Assembly: GCA_903632075.3 (NCBI GenBank)
Contig: CAHIKZ030005201.1
Coordinates: forward strand, 3,107,001-3,171,000
DNA: 64,000 bases
Direction: 5' to 3'
From: Acanthosepion pharaonis
Taxonomy: Eukaryota > Mollusca > Cephalopoda > Sepiida > Sepiidae
The notes beneath the pieces are model-generated. The model was given only the letters and a program-made list of their open reading frames with translations. It was not told the DNA's origin and searched no databases. The stretch's first letter is position 1, and each line of letters opens with the position of its first letter. Both the position numbers and the translations under genes were made by a program. Below, in pieces: positions 24,515 to 35,615 of the stretch.

Positions 24515-24575
24515 CTGGTCGTTTCCCACAATGCAAGTCACGCACCTAACTTCCGCTGCGCATGCGCTCAGATGT
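24515..24575 (-). promoter_or_regulatory. Probable MAF1 promoter core (NRF1, ETS, ZNF143-like sites)
   Basis: Within 60 bp there is a perfect NRF1-type palindrome (GCGCATGCGC, 24558-24567), an ETS-type site (ACTTCCGC, 24549-24556) and a stretch resembling the ZNF143/THAP11 motif (TTTCCCACAATGCA, 24522-24535). They lie about 1.4 kb upstream of the MAF1 ATG in one of the few CpG-containing patches outside the transposons. TATA-less housekeeping promoters commonly carry such clusters. The transcription start itself is inferred. Confidence 0.6.
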
Positions 24576-26327
24576 TTATGTATAGAAATCAGCATCTTAC
24601 CCACAAATTATTTAATTATCTTATTTAGCAGTAAAAGAATGGTATTTTCTATAAAACTCTTGTGCCACATTTGTACTATTGTACGAATAAATAACTATTC
24701 TCTATAAAACATATAGATTGATAATGAGAGAAAAAGAAAGAGAAATAAAAAAATAGAATAAACTAAACCAAAGATTCTAAATTTTGTAACTCAGAGAGAT
24801 TCCATTCTTTAATTTGCTATAAAAATTTAAACAAAATATTTTAATTTTTTTTAAAGATATCTAAACAATATGTTAATTTACAAGAATTATGTGCTTGGAA
24901 AAATCATGTTCATTTAAATTTCTTTGATCTGTAGTTCATGGATATTTTTATGAATAAAAACTTGTTTTAATACTTGTATTTATTTATAAAATGGTAAATA
25001 TTATATTGTAGTTGGTTGGTTCATTATATTTTTAAAATTTTGTAGATTTTTATAAATTTTTGAATTAAAAGATTTCTTTTCAAATGTATCTCTTTATAAA
25101 ATCATATTGTACTTGGTTCACATAAATATTACCGAGGGAGTTTCGGTTGTAGCGGATTCAACAGAAGAAAGTTAAAGTGTAATTTGCTACTGATATTTCC
25201 ACCCTGCTCAGGACCGAGAAAAACAAACTAGATTGATATTGACCTAATTTCAGAGATTACTACTATCACTATTATAGTCTTACTTCAAACTACCGAAACG
25301 GACATTTCTTCAAACGCCATCAATATCTGCCTTATTAACAAACTTTTTGCTACGCCAAATACCAAAAAGATTCACTCATCACTCCAAAGGAAATAAATAA
25401 AAATATATTTATTTTAAACCCTTGAGTCACTTCATTTTTTCTGACGTTCCAGTAAAGAAATTACCAACATTACACTTGCCACACTGGTGATCCCGACGTG
25501 AGCTGAACACGCAAACTTCTGATGCGAACACACTTGCCACAGAACATTCAGGACTCATTCACAGATTAATTAAATTATTTTAGATTTTTTTTTTTTTTAG
25601 AAAACCTTGATGAAATTATTTCTTTTTAAATCTGTTACCCACCACTTATTTAATTTTATGAAATTTCGAGAAATTAAATATCGTAGAGCTAAAAATGTCT
25701 AATATAGTTAAAAGTAAAACTTTTTGGAGAATTTAAATCATCATCTTCTTTTTATAAAACAGGACCACCCACTTATCAAAAATCTGTTCTGAATCGTAAA
25801 ATAAAAATTCAATGAAACTAAGACATTATTTAATTAGAAAAGCTTTTACGTGATTATTGTTTTAAGAAAAAAGTTTTCGATGAATAATGAATTTTAACAA
25901 GAACGGTTTTCATTTTTTAAAATTTTAGTTATAATAATTTATAAAGTTTTAAATCTTTTAAAATACTGTCTTATTTTACAGAGATTAGGTGATATTGTTA
26001 TAACTATAATAAATTTAAAGTCAAAGTACCTAAAATTCGATAAAACATTAGATTTTACGGAGAATATTTTCCAAAATTTTTAAGATTACTGGGTAGTTTA
26101 AATTTATATAAAAAAGGCGCTCACGTTATAATCCGCAAGTAATTTTTACCGATATATCCACTGTACAAAAAATAAACTTTGGTCTGTCAGTCAAGTTGTC
26201 AGTTAACCTGTCAACACTTTAAATAAACAGCTACCACTGTGTTAAAAATACATTTTTTTTCTTAACATAAACGATATTTTAAACTTAAAGTAATATTTGT
26301 TTCAAATAAGATTAATTAAACATTAAA
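24576..26327. other. Intergenic, AT-rich, with an LTR remnant
   Basis: No gene was recognised upstream of the MAF1 promoter. 24,880-25,130 contains repeated AT-rich units like the interior of the foldback elements. 25,148-25,560 is a probable LTR and leader, listed separately. 25,560-26,327 shows nothing beyond AT-rich sequence. Confidence 0.5.
25148..25560 (+). mobile_element. Probable LTR plus primer-binding site of an LTR retrotransposon
   Basis: A segment starting TGTAGCGG and ending TTGCCACA (25,148-25,483) contains an AATAAA near its 3' end. It is followed at once by CTGGTGATCCCGACGTG, a sequence of the type seen as the primer-binding region after LTRs of invertebrate retrotransposons. 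No coding region follows, so it is a 5' stub. The left end is approximate. Confidence 0.45.
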
Positions 26328-27014
26328 TCTTACTTATTATAAAACGCAGATTGTGTGTGTGTGTGTGTGTGTGTGTACGTTTATATATTGGATCGGATTT
26401 CCTACATTTGTCAACCGATTTCAACAAAACTTCACAGGACTACATAAAATTACCTTGCGGTGGTTCTGACAGCGCCAAAAATCGGAAAAACACAATTGTT
26501 TTTGCATGAAATCAATTTGAAAACACGATAAAACACGATTCTGTCGCCAGAATGAAAGGGGGACAACACATATCGAGTTATACTTATTATAAAACCCAGG
26601 TTGTTTGTTGTGTGTGTGTTCGTTTATATATGGGATCGGATTTTAAACATTTTCAACCGATTTCAACAAAACTTCATTTGGGGGGCAGGTAGTGTTTCTT
26701 ATTGTCTTGCACACTTTTTCTTTTTTTTTACATTCAGAATGCTTTAAAAATTCCATTTACAAAACAATTGTTTATAATAAAATTCTAATCAATCGATAGA
26801 CTCATCATAACGATTGAAAACAATATTTTTGTTTGAGTTTGGGTTTGACTAATTCATAAAAAAAAACCCCAAAAAACAATACTAATTAAGACGTGTGTCC
26901 GTCAACCTTAAACAATAATCTTTGTCAATTTTATTTTTCAGTCTTTATGATGGTCGATACTTGATCTATCTCTTACTGTTACATCCCCGGGCAACGCCGG
27001 GCTCTACTGCTAGT
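26328..27014 (+). mobile_element. Non-autonomous Helitron
   Basis: The 3' terminus is diagnostic. A GC-rich hairpin CCCGGGCAACGCCGGG (26,986-27,001) lies 8 bases before a CTAGT end (27,010-27,014). The 5' part starts TCTTACTTATTATAAAAC and has a (GT)n tract and GATCGGATTTCCTACATT. A second 5' terminus, TACTTATTATAAAACCCAGG, begins at 26,581, so two 5' ends are stacked in front of one 3' end. No Rep/helicase is encoded. A reverse copy without the 3' hairpin lies at 61,417-61,726. Confidence 0.85.
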
Positions 27015-27393
27015 CAGCTAATATTCCTCAAATAAAGATTCAGAAATATATATTTTTTTTAATAAAGAGAATTATATCGTGATGACGTAGGGTTAAAAAT
27101 GGCACTAAAATCAGGAATGATTAGCAATTTCAAAACGAAAACTCCACCCAGTCAATTTAAATTAGTTTTGAAATACAGAAAAATATTTTGCTTATTGGAA
27201 ATATTAAATTTAATCTATTGAAATTAAAAACTAAAATAAAATCTTCAAGGAAGCGTTTTCGTTTTTTAAAAATTCATGTTAAACCTTAGGTATCGGGTTT
27301 CTGTGGAGGCACTTGCTCTGCTGTACGTCCGTATATACAGAAATCAGCACATTTATACATGCAAAAGTTTGTTTTGTGAATGTGTGCCTGGCC

Positions 27394-28590
27394 ATGGCCA
27401 AAAAAGAATTAATTACGAAAGATTTAAAAAGAACTAGTATGAAGGCCGCAGGTGGACCAGGGTGGCCGTTGAAAGTTTCCTCCTCAAATTTCAGGAGAGC
27501 TCCTGGCTGCATTTTTTTATGCAGTACGGCCAAATTTTAGGGGCTCTCTCCGACAATTTGAACGGGGATGGACTTTCGATATTATGCTTGACCAGAACGC
27601 CTTCAAGTCCGTCCCCAACTGTTTGGTGTTAGGCGACCGGAAAATGCCGGTCATAGTGACTGGTAGGCGACCAACTTGCTGGAGGTGTGGAGACTGGTCA
27701 CCTTTCCTCCTCCTGCCCAGGGAAGAAGGCCCCTGGGTTCGGTCGTAGGTGACCAAAATCCCCCCTTGGCCGATAAGGAAAAATCCGCGGCGCCTGTAAT
27801 GGGCCTAGCTTGAGGCGGACCGATGGGCAAAGTCCCTCGGTTGGGTCCCAACCCTCATTACCCCCGAAACCAACGCCTGCCACAAGTGTGGATAAGGAGA
27901 AGGACGGGGAATGGCGCTTCTCGTAGTTAGGGGCAAAAAAAAAAAAAACAGCGGTTCCTCAGTCCCAACATGACACCAGGGACAAAGTCACCTACAGCCC
28001 CATTCCCTCTGTCAGCTCTGGGGCGACGCCTCGACGTCATATGCTAAAAATGCTAGTGAAACACAAAAAAGAACGAACCAAGCTGGCAGAAGATTTTAGA
28101 TCTCAAAATTTGAAAGAAAAATTGGAGGCTAAACGGGGTAAAAGTAAAAAAATCGCAGGGGGCACCGGGCCCCTATCCTCTTTGTTTTGTCTTCCCCTTC
28201 ATCTAAATTCACCAAGCCACCTCCGCCAAAATCTTTATCGAACTCACCTGTCAAAAAGATACATTCGTCCAAACCTTCTACAGTAAGAACACCTTCGGGT
28301 TGGACTCCCTCTACCACACCAAATCCTTCACCCATGTCTACTCCTGTTCATTCCCTCACAAAAAAAAGGGCAGAAGTCTCCGAATCTCAAACTGCGACCG
28401 ACATGAAGAAAAAAATCAAACCTCCATATCTCCCAGGGGAAGACGTCTGCCGCGTATGAGGGGACCAGGCAGAAAGGGTTTTCGGGCAGACGAGAAACCC
28501 AAAGGATTTAAAGTTCTCTGGAACTTTCAGAAGATAAACAGGGTCGATGTGGAAAATCCCGTAAACTTCCGTCTACCAAAAGGATTTTGA
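27394..28590 (+). pseudogene. LINE ORF1 (gag-like, zinc knuckle), broken
   Basis: The likely start is MAKKELITKDLK at 27,394. After a stop near 27,540 another frame carries VPNCLVLGDRKMPVIVTGRR followed by CWRCGD (about 27,677-27,700), the first half of a CCHC knuckle. The His/Cys half is damaged by an indel. The rest is a Pro/Ser/Thr-rich linker (28,187-28,459) and a basic segment GPGRKGFRADEKPKGFK. ORF1 proteins of this clade bind the element RNA. At least three frame changes mean no intact protein. Confidence 0.7.
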
Positions 28591-28912
28591 CCGTAATCAG
28601 AACTGGCCCGGGTACGCGGGAGATTTGGGGCATGATATGGAGGCCCAGTCATCTCTAAAAATGGTGCCCCCTGCTGCCTACCTAATTAGACTCAGATTCG
28701 GATGAAGCAAACCAGAAACTTAAAGGGAGGTCTCAGTTTTTTGTTCACCCATCCCTTTATAGAGCTTTGAAACTCACCTACCCTTCGGACATCGGCGGCT
28801 TGTCTCAGGATGATACCGTCGAGAATGAGATGGCGTCTGGTTCCATGGGACGAGCTTTCGGTGTCCTCACCCCAGCCATGTTCTATCCTGAAGGGCAACC
28901 TAATCGGTTTCA

Positions 28913-31900
28913 ATGGCACTTTGGTTAGATAGTTTAAATGTCCGGGGCCTGAGGTCCGAAGTCTCGCAGGGCGAGGCTCTCTCGTGACCTTCAGCGCCTC
29001 GGGGTGAATATATGTTGTTTACAAGAGACCCAGTTTTCTTCTCATGATCGTGAGGATATACTGTCTAAGGGGTTTTTTTTTTATTCAGCATGTTTTGATG
29101 GTGGTTCGAGGGGTGTCTTTGAAGGCTGCATGTACCCTTGTCTTCGCGGATCCGGCGGGCAGGCTTTGCGTGCTGGATGTTACCATAAAGGATAAGGTTC
29201 TACGTCTCATTTTCTTTTATGCGCCCAATACCCATTCCGAGCAGCCTGCTTTGTTTCGGCAGATCGCGCCGTTCTTGACGACGTCTCGTCGGGTTTTTTA
29301 GGGGGGATTGGAATGCCGTCCTTGACCCCGATATAGATCGCATAGGGCACAAAAAGGTACTAACAACCCGGATGTGAAGCCGTTTCGGGACTTTATCGAT
29401 GGGTTTGATCTCGTCGATAAGTTCCGGAATGAACCCCTCAGCGGGTAGCATGGACTTGGACAACTAGTGGCAACTCGGCTCCTGGCTCGTTTGCGAGCTA
29501 CCTGGACCGAGTCTTAGTTAGGAGAGTCGATGTAGGGCTCTTAGGGTGTCAAGTTTCCATTATATAGTTTATACGGATCATAGGCTTGTCCGGGTCCGTG
29601 TAAACTTAGATAAACCTAAGGTTAGGTTGGCTGGTTACTGGAAATTGAACTGTTCGCTTTTTAGTGATCAGGGTTTCCGGGACCAGCTGTTACTAACGAT
29701 CAAAGGGAATTGACAGGGAGCGGTTGTGGGAAATGCCTGGTGGGGCAATTTAAAATCTAAGATTCGAACGTTTGATGCCGATTTTAGTCGTCGACTCAAT
29801 CTAGATAGATTAGCGGCGCAAACGGCTTTAGAAGAAAAAGTTGATCGGGCCGTGAAATCCCGTGTTAGTGGGGACATAGTCTTAGCTAAGGCAGAGTTGG
29901 CCTCCTTGCTTATCAAGAAGGATCAAGCTCTGGTAGTTGGGGGCTAGGTTAAAAAGAATGTCTTCTGAGGCAACGAATATGGCCGCTGAACTGCGTGTAG
30001 AGGAAAATCGAAACGCGGCCAGGCGACATATAGCGTGCGTCACATTACCGGATAAGCGGACCGTGACTACAAACGCGGGCATATGTGAGGTCTTTCGAGT
30101 TTATTTTTCGGGAGCTTTTTCACCAGGGGCCGGTCTGAGCTCTGCTCAGTTCGACGCCTATTTAGCTGACTTTCCCTGCCTCTCGGCAGCTGAAGTGGCA
30201 AGGTGCGAGGTCCCATAACAGAGTCGGAAATCTGGGAAGCGCTGAAGCAGGTTGGCCTGGATAAATCTCCAGGATTAGATGGTCTTCCCTACGAAGTTTA
30301 CTTGAGGTTGTCGCACGTTTTTGTTCCTTTGCTGGAACTGATGTACAACCACTGGATGAGGCAGGGGTCTTTACCTCAACGCTTCACCAGGGGGTGTCAT
30401 CAAGTTGCTGCGTAAGGACAAGGACGGTGGGGATGGGTTAGGAACTTTCGCCCTTTAACGATGTTAAACACTGACTTAAAGATTTTGGCGAAGATCTTAG
30501 CCAACCGTTTGCAGCTTGTCCTGTCTAGTCTGATTGGCCCTGAACAGACTTGCGCTGTGAAGGGCAGGACTATTCAGGATAACCTTCATATGGTACGCTT
30601 GATCTTAGAACAAGTCGACAGTGAAGCCGCGCTGATCAATTTAGATCAGTCCAAGGCCTTCGATAGGGTTGACCATCGATTTCTGGAGGCTGTCCTTTCG
30701 GCGGCCGGTTTCGAAGCCGACTTTCGCTCTTGGATCCGACTCTTGTATGCGACCCCGGTGCGCTGGTGGAAGTGAATGGGGTAAGATCAAGCCTTTCGTA
30801 TTGTCTCGCTCCATTCGTCAAGGTTGTCCGCTATCGCCTCTGCTTTACGTTCTTGCGTTGGAACCTTTCCTTCGCAAGTTGAAGGCGAATCGGTCCTACG
30901 CGGAATTTCGCTGCCTGGTGCTTCCACCTCGGCCAGGTATTCTGCCTATGCTGACGACGTTTCGGTTCTTGTGTCGAGCAGAGCCGAGATTAACGAAGTC
31001 AGTAAGCAGATCAGTGGGTATGAGATGGTGACGGGGCCAAGATCAACCGCGATAAGTCTGTGGGCTTGCGGTTGGGTGCGTGGAAGGAGTTTCTCTTCCC
31101 GGACCTTTCCTCTGGACGGATGGGCCGATCAAGATACTCGGCGTCTGGTTCGGTCCTGATCTCAGTTGGAAATGAATTGGTCGGAGGTACAAGGGCAGGC
31201 CGAGGCTGCGGGTAATCTGTGGTCTCGGAGGAGACTTTCCCTGAAGGAAGGGCGGAAGTTTGTGTTTCACACATCTATCCGATCCTCCTCTACCGTCTTT
31301 CTGTGCTTCCACTCCCGTATGCCCGACTAATGTCATTAGTCAAGGCCTTGTTCTCTTTCTTGTGGAGAGGCAAGGCCCATATGGCATCTCGCGAGATCTG
31401 TTGCCTTCATCCTTCTGAGGGCGGTCTGGGTATGCCTAGCATTGAGATTCGTCAATATATGCTTCGCATTACCTTTCTAGACCCTAATGTGTCGTGGTTT
31501 GGATGAGGTGGGCACCTTTTGGAAGAAGATGTCCGAAAACATTTCCCATCCTGAGAAGTGTACACTCGTGCGAGGAGGAGGCCGGTCGTACTCCTCGTCT
31601 CAAGTGCTCCTTCTACCGCGAATGTCGTCGTGCTTTGAAGCTCCTCTTGCGGACGTCGGATGGCCTCTCCGACGCCCAAGCGTTGTCTCGTAAGGCATTA
31701 TATCGATTGTTAGTTAGGGGTCCGTTCGAGATACTCTGATCGACGAGCTCGGTCTTACGAAGCAGGAGGCTCGCTCGATATGGCCTTGGGCGCCTGGGTT
31801 GAAATGTCTCACTAACGATGAGGCATCACTCACCTGGCTGATGATTCGTGGGGCCCTCTGGGTCGGCAAAAGACTTTGTTCAGCAGGCTTGGAGAAATAT

Positions 31901-32339
31901 CAAACTGTCGTCGCTGTACTGGGGAAGTCGAGACCATTGGTCACGCCTTTTTCAGTGCAAGACGGTAGTGCCGTTGTGCAAGTTTGTTGAAGGCCTCATG
32001 GTTCGCATGCTGCAGGGAAAGAGTTTTTTTGTCCTGGAAGCCAGTTCTGTTTGTAGCAATGTGGTATCGCAATTGACGAAGGCTGAACACTATGTGTTCT
32101 GTTGCTTACTAGGGGTTATGCGAGTCGTGATTTGGACGACGCGACAGAAGGGATTCTATGAAGGCGAGAAGTTCACCTCTTCCCAACTGATCTTGTACTT
32201 TGGGCATCAGCTTAAAGTCAAGATCAGGACAGGAAAACGGCGGCTCCCATCATCAGAATTCGGCAAAAGGTGGGTGAATCTTGCGCGAATGTGTAGAGTG
32301 AAAGGGGCTGACCTAGAGTGGCATTTGGATGTCGGTTAG
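28913..32339 (+). pseudogene. LINE ORF2 (endonuclease-reverse transcriptase), broken
   Basis: It starts MALWLDSLNVRGLRSE at 28,913. The endonuclease domain shows LQETQ (near 29,015, metal-binding Glu), GDWNAV (about 29,305) and TDHRLVR (about 29,575). The reverse transcriptase shows SPGLDGLPYEVY (30,270-30,300), a NTDLKILAKILANRL block (30,470), ALINLDQSKAFDRVDH with the first catalytic Asp (30,630-30,675), QGCPLSPLLY (30,820-30,850) and YADD (30,947-30,958). The C-terminal domain runs to the TAG at 32,337 and ends near FGKRWVNLARMCRVKGADLE. Frame jumps occur at roughly 28,990, 29,300, 29,945, 30,205, 30,410, 30,765, 30,900 and 31,490, so it cannot be active. Confidence 0.88.
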
Positions 32340-33082
32340 GTACAGAATTTTGTCCTAGCAGGGTTGAACATAGGCAACCCACCCAGATATTAGGCTAGAC
32401 TAGGTTTTCGTTTTTTGAATTTTTAGTTTCCATTTTTTTCTCCGGTTAACTTAGCTAGGGTATGCAAGCTCATTGGTCCTTTTTTTTTTTTTCTGTCCCT
32501 ATTTTTTTTTTTACTTTTGTTTAATTCCCCATCCCCTCCCTTCGTTAGGTGGTTAGTGATGTCAGTTTTCTGGTGGATGCGGGGCGCCTTTCGTTTCGGG
32601 TGTGTGCTTTCGTATTTGTTGTTGTGTATGAATGAGTGAGTGCTTGATGGTTTGAATGTGTCATTATTTTCTTAGTCCCGCATCGATTTCGTCCGGTTAA
32701 CTGATATTTCTGCCACATTCATAGTTTGTGGTGGGTTTTATTACTAACTCAGTTTTGTTTAGTTTATTGTAAATAGTTAATTCACTTTGTAAATATTCAT
32801 TTGGGGATTTTAAAAGTTGTTATTTTATGACCCTCCCCCCCATGAACAATATCTGTAAATAAGGGGACTGGTTAGGACTTCATAGAGAAACTGAAGGTAT
32901 TATGGTGGACGTAGTAAGAAAGGTAGGAGTGAATGTGATGTTTTGGTGAATGGAGTATTGTTGGCATGTTTGGGTCAGTGTCTGTGACTAGCTAAGTTTT
33001 AGATTTAAGACAGAAGAAGACCGTCATTACCCATCCCACTTTTTGGCCTTGTGCCACATTTTGTATTTTAATGCAAATAAAT
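32340..33082 (+). other. 3' UTR of the Tx1/L1 LINE
   Basis: This is a non-coding tail after the ORF2 stop with T-rich tracts (32,470-32,515). It ends in AATAAATATT. The last about 60 bases recur, diverged, in reverse orientation at 46.89-46.95 kb downstream of the second copy, which defines the 3' end. Confidence 0.65.
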
Positions 33083-33599
33083 ATTAGTAGTTACCAAGTT
33101 TCAAGATGTAACCTTCACCGACTACCGTCTTAGTCATTGCTGACCAGACGTTAAAGACAATTACCAACTTTAGACAGTTAGACCTCCAGACCTAGAGAGA
33201 TGCCCATCAACTCCACGCCAATCAAAACTCTGACTTTGCCGCGTAAAAATATTCTCTGACTCAGCAACCTTCGGGCACACTTTATCTCTTTCTAGAACAT
33301 TTCTCAAACTTCACTTACTATACTTTCAAAGTGATATTTCTCACTACATAACAAGTATCAATAACTAACAATCTATTTTTCTCAAGCAGATAAAGGTACG
33401 CAACTTTGAACAACTTTGAATATTTGTATAAATTGTATATAAATTGATGTTATTGTTATGCATTCAACTTTTGTCTTGTTTTCAACTTTATTTGCATGAT
33501 TTGTTCCAAGTATTTGTTCTGAATAATTGTTGTGGGCGAATGTTGTAGAACACGTCCTCGAAATTCCTTCTGATCAATTTAAACACAATCACCAGTCTG
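33083..33599. other. Spacer between LINE and BEL relic
   Basis: About 500 bp without a recognised gene. It is less AT-rich than the genome background at 33,110-33,360 and may belong to the adjacent retroelement (an LTR or leader), but I could not define ends or repeats. Confidence 0.3.
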
Positions 33600-34101
33600 C
33601 AACAAGCGTATTCCGATATGTTATAGGTCTGGAGTTTATAGCTATTTGATCCTCAGATTTGATGATCATTCCGTGAGGAATTCAAATATATTTTGAAAAG
33701 TCTTGTGGGAAGGCTTCAATTCTTTCTATAATCCCTTCGGTCTCTTGCTGGTGAAATATATTGTTATAAGCAGTAGCCAAATTTTTCTTTCTGAAAAACG
33801 AATAGTTTTATCAAGCACTTTCCAGGCAACTTGATAATTAGATGGCACTGATTTGATCCACAAACATTTTCTCAAAATTCCGGTCAGTGTTAGGTAACTT
33901 GAAGACATCTGGGCATGTTTTAGGGTAGGTGGAATTTGGTTCCAATACGAATTTTACTTGTTGTTCGGGACACGCAGAATGTTCAGAAATTATAGTATGG
34001 TAGTTGTTTTGAACGTTGAAAGCCTTAGGTCCCGCTGGGGTAACTTGATGTCTATATAGAAAATTTAGGCCGCTCCCGAACAGGGCAATTCCATTCGGCA
34101 T
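33600..34101 (-). pseudogene. BEL/Pao protease-RT linker fragment
   Basis: Pieces read MPNGIALFGSGLNFLYRHQV, KMFVDQISAI, then LPSNYQVAWKVLDKTIRFSE. The last motif aligns with VPSNYAVALKVLD... of relic 2 at 53.4 kb. In Pao elements this region leads into the reverse transcriptase, which is absent here. Confidence 0.65.
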
Positions 34102-34360
34102 TTTTCCACTCCAAAGTACTTAACAATTTTGGTATTTTCCATATGTTGGAAAATGTTCACTCCCAGAATTCCTTGAATGTTTATTTGATTACTATCGTTA
34201 TTATGAGAAAAGGCTAATCTTTAATTTAATTTAGACAAATTGGTTATCACTTGGCTAAAGTAATCGAATTTCAATATTAAATTTGTCGTCTAACAAAGAG
34301 GGAATTGGAAATGACCTCCCTTTGACCACATTTACTTCCAACACGACTTGATGTAATCTT

Positions 34361-34740
34361 TTATTGGAAACACGTAGTTTTTACTTGGAAATCGACAGGA
34401 TTCAGACTCCAGTCAGGACATTTTAACTTTAATATTTCTTTAGAGAAATACGAACGTTGGCTACCTGTGTCCAATAAGCAGTTTATAGTGATTTTCTTAG
34501 CGCCCCAATATAACGTAACTCCCACTATAGATAGCATTCTTGTTTTCCTCATTCGTATTGGCATCCACATGAGTAAAAAGAGATATCCCCTTCTTACGAT
34601 TATTGCATATTGGTTATTTTATATGTCGTTTAGATGAACATTGCTTACAGGAAAGAAATAATTTATTCTGAAGTCCAGGGCAATCTTCAATTTTAGGTTT
34701 ACCACTGGAATATCTAATGCATAACTTCAAATATCTGCAT
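34361..34740 (-). pseudogene. BEL/Pao zinc knuckle and aspartic protease fragment
   Basis: A frame near 34,690-34,600 retains a CKQCSSKRHIK-like knuckle interrupted by a stop. The following frame (34,570-34,361) encodes ITINCLLDTGSQRSYFSKEI, the retroviral-type aspartic protease signature DTG in the Pao context (DTGSQRSY). Only the N-terminal half of the protease is clear. Confidence 0.75.
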
Positions 34741-35019
34741 CTCACCGCTCTAGACTCATAAAGGCTGGTCCTAAAGTCTTATCACCCCATACATAATATA
34801 ATTTTCTACTTCAGATGGCTTACAGTTTCGAAGATAGGGTAACAAGACTTTCAGATCACCCTGTAGGTAAAATATTTCGTAAACTTCCCCATGGGGTAAC
34901 CACGTGCAGCACACAATTCACATTGCGTCCCATTAGAGCTGATGGCGAAATTCTGTAAAGTCCCCCCCCCCATTATCTTCCCTTTCATCGGATATTTTCC
35001 ATTTTCATGGAAGGCCCTC

Positions 35020-35545
35020 TTATTTTTTCGTTAGTGTGCGGATGGTGTCATTATAATTCTCAATTACTTCTCTTAAGGAAGGGTAACTGCTACCGACCTT
35101 GTGAATGATTTCCCGCCTTAGATTATGGGGTAGCTTACTCGTTTGAATCCAGGGGAATTTTCCTAAAAAAACCATACCATACGCGGTTCTTAACTCTGAC
35201 AAATCAGCCCTCACTTCGGCAAGATATTGTTTAACAGTCACAAAATCGGAGTTGTATTTAGGAGGCCTGATTAATATTTGTTTGAAGATCTCAGGAATTA
35301 TAAAAGGCACATTCAAAAAATCTTTCGTTAACAGACTGATACTTCGTTTTTGTCGTTTTCCAAGGTAAGATGCGAGATTAGCTGAAGATCACAGCTGATA
35401 AGAAAACTCTTTAAGAGGACTAGCTTTGTTTTGCTATAATTGATGGAATTATTACAGTTGTTAAACTGTGCTACAAAATTCTTGAACTCAAACCTAGAAG
35501 GATTAATACCGCTAAATTTTAAAGGGAGGTTTTATCAAGCAAGGG
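35020..35545 (-). pseudogene. BEL/Pao gag fragment
   Basis: Reading from 35,520 downward, FSGINPSRFEFKNFVAQFN is followed by a helical block. A later frame has VKQYLAEVRADLSELRTAYG and SKLPHNLRREIIHKVG. This matches the layout of the gag-like region of Pao polyproteins (DUF1759 type: substrate-binding block, then 'L..L...LP..LR.eI'). A stop separates the parts near 35,325. Confidence 0.7.
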
Positions 35546-35566
35546 TGTGATAGAGAGAGTCAGGGA

Positions 35567-35615
<49 letters not shown>

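Larger units (their letters stand above)
27280..33082 (+). mobile_element. Tx1/L1-type LINE, near full length, inactivated
   Basis: This is a GC-richer island in an AT-rich region. It has the order ORF1 (zinc knuckle), ORF2 (apurinic endonuclease, reverse transcriptase, long C-terminal domain), then an about 740-bp 3' UTR ending ...GTGCCACATTTTGTATTTT AATGCAAATAAATATT. The end is supported by the second copy at 46.89 kb, whose reverse complement shares CCCACTTTTTTGGC..TGTGCCGCA. Multiple frameshifts and stops break both ORFs. The 5' end is approximate, just after the Helitron. Confidence 0.88.
33600..35545 (-). mobile_element. BEL/Pao retrotransposon relic 1 (gag-protease half)
   Basis: In minus-strand order: a gag region (35,545-35,020), a zinc-knuckle/protease region (34,740-34,361) and the protease-RT linker (34,101-33,600). 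RT, RNase H, integrase and both LTRs are missing. The high-coordinate edge abuts the Gypsy LTR at 35,546, so the rest of gag was separated by that insertion or by deletion. It is not the other half of relic 2 at 49-54.5 kb, because both contain the protease and linker. Confidence 0.8.
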
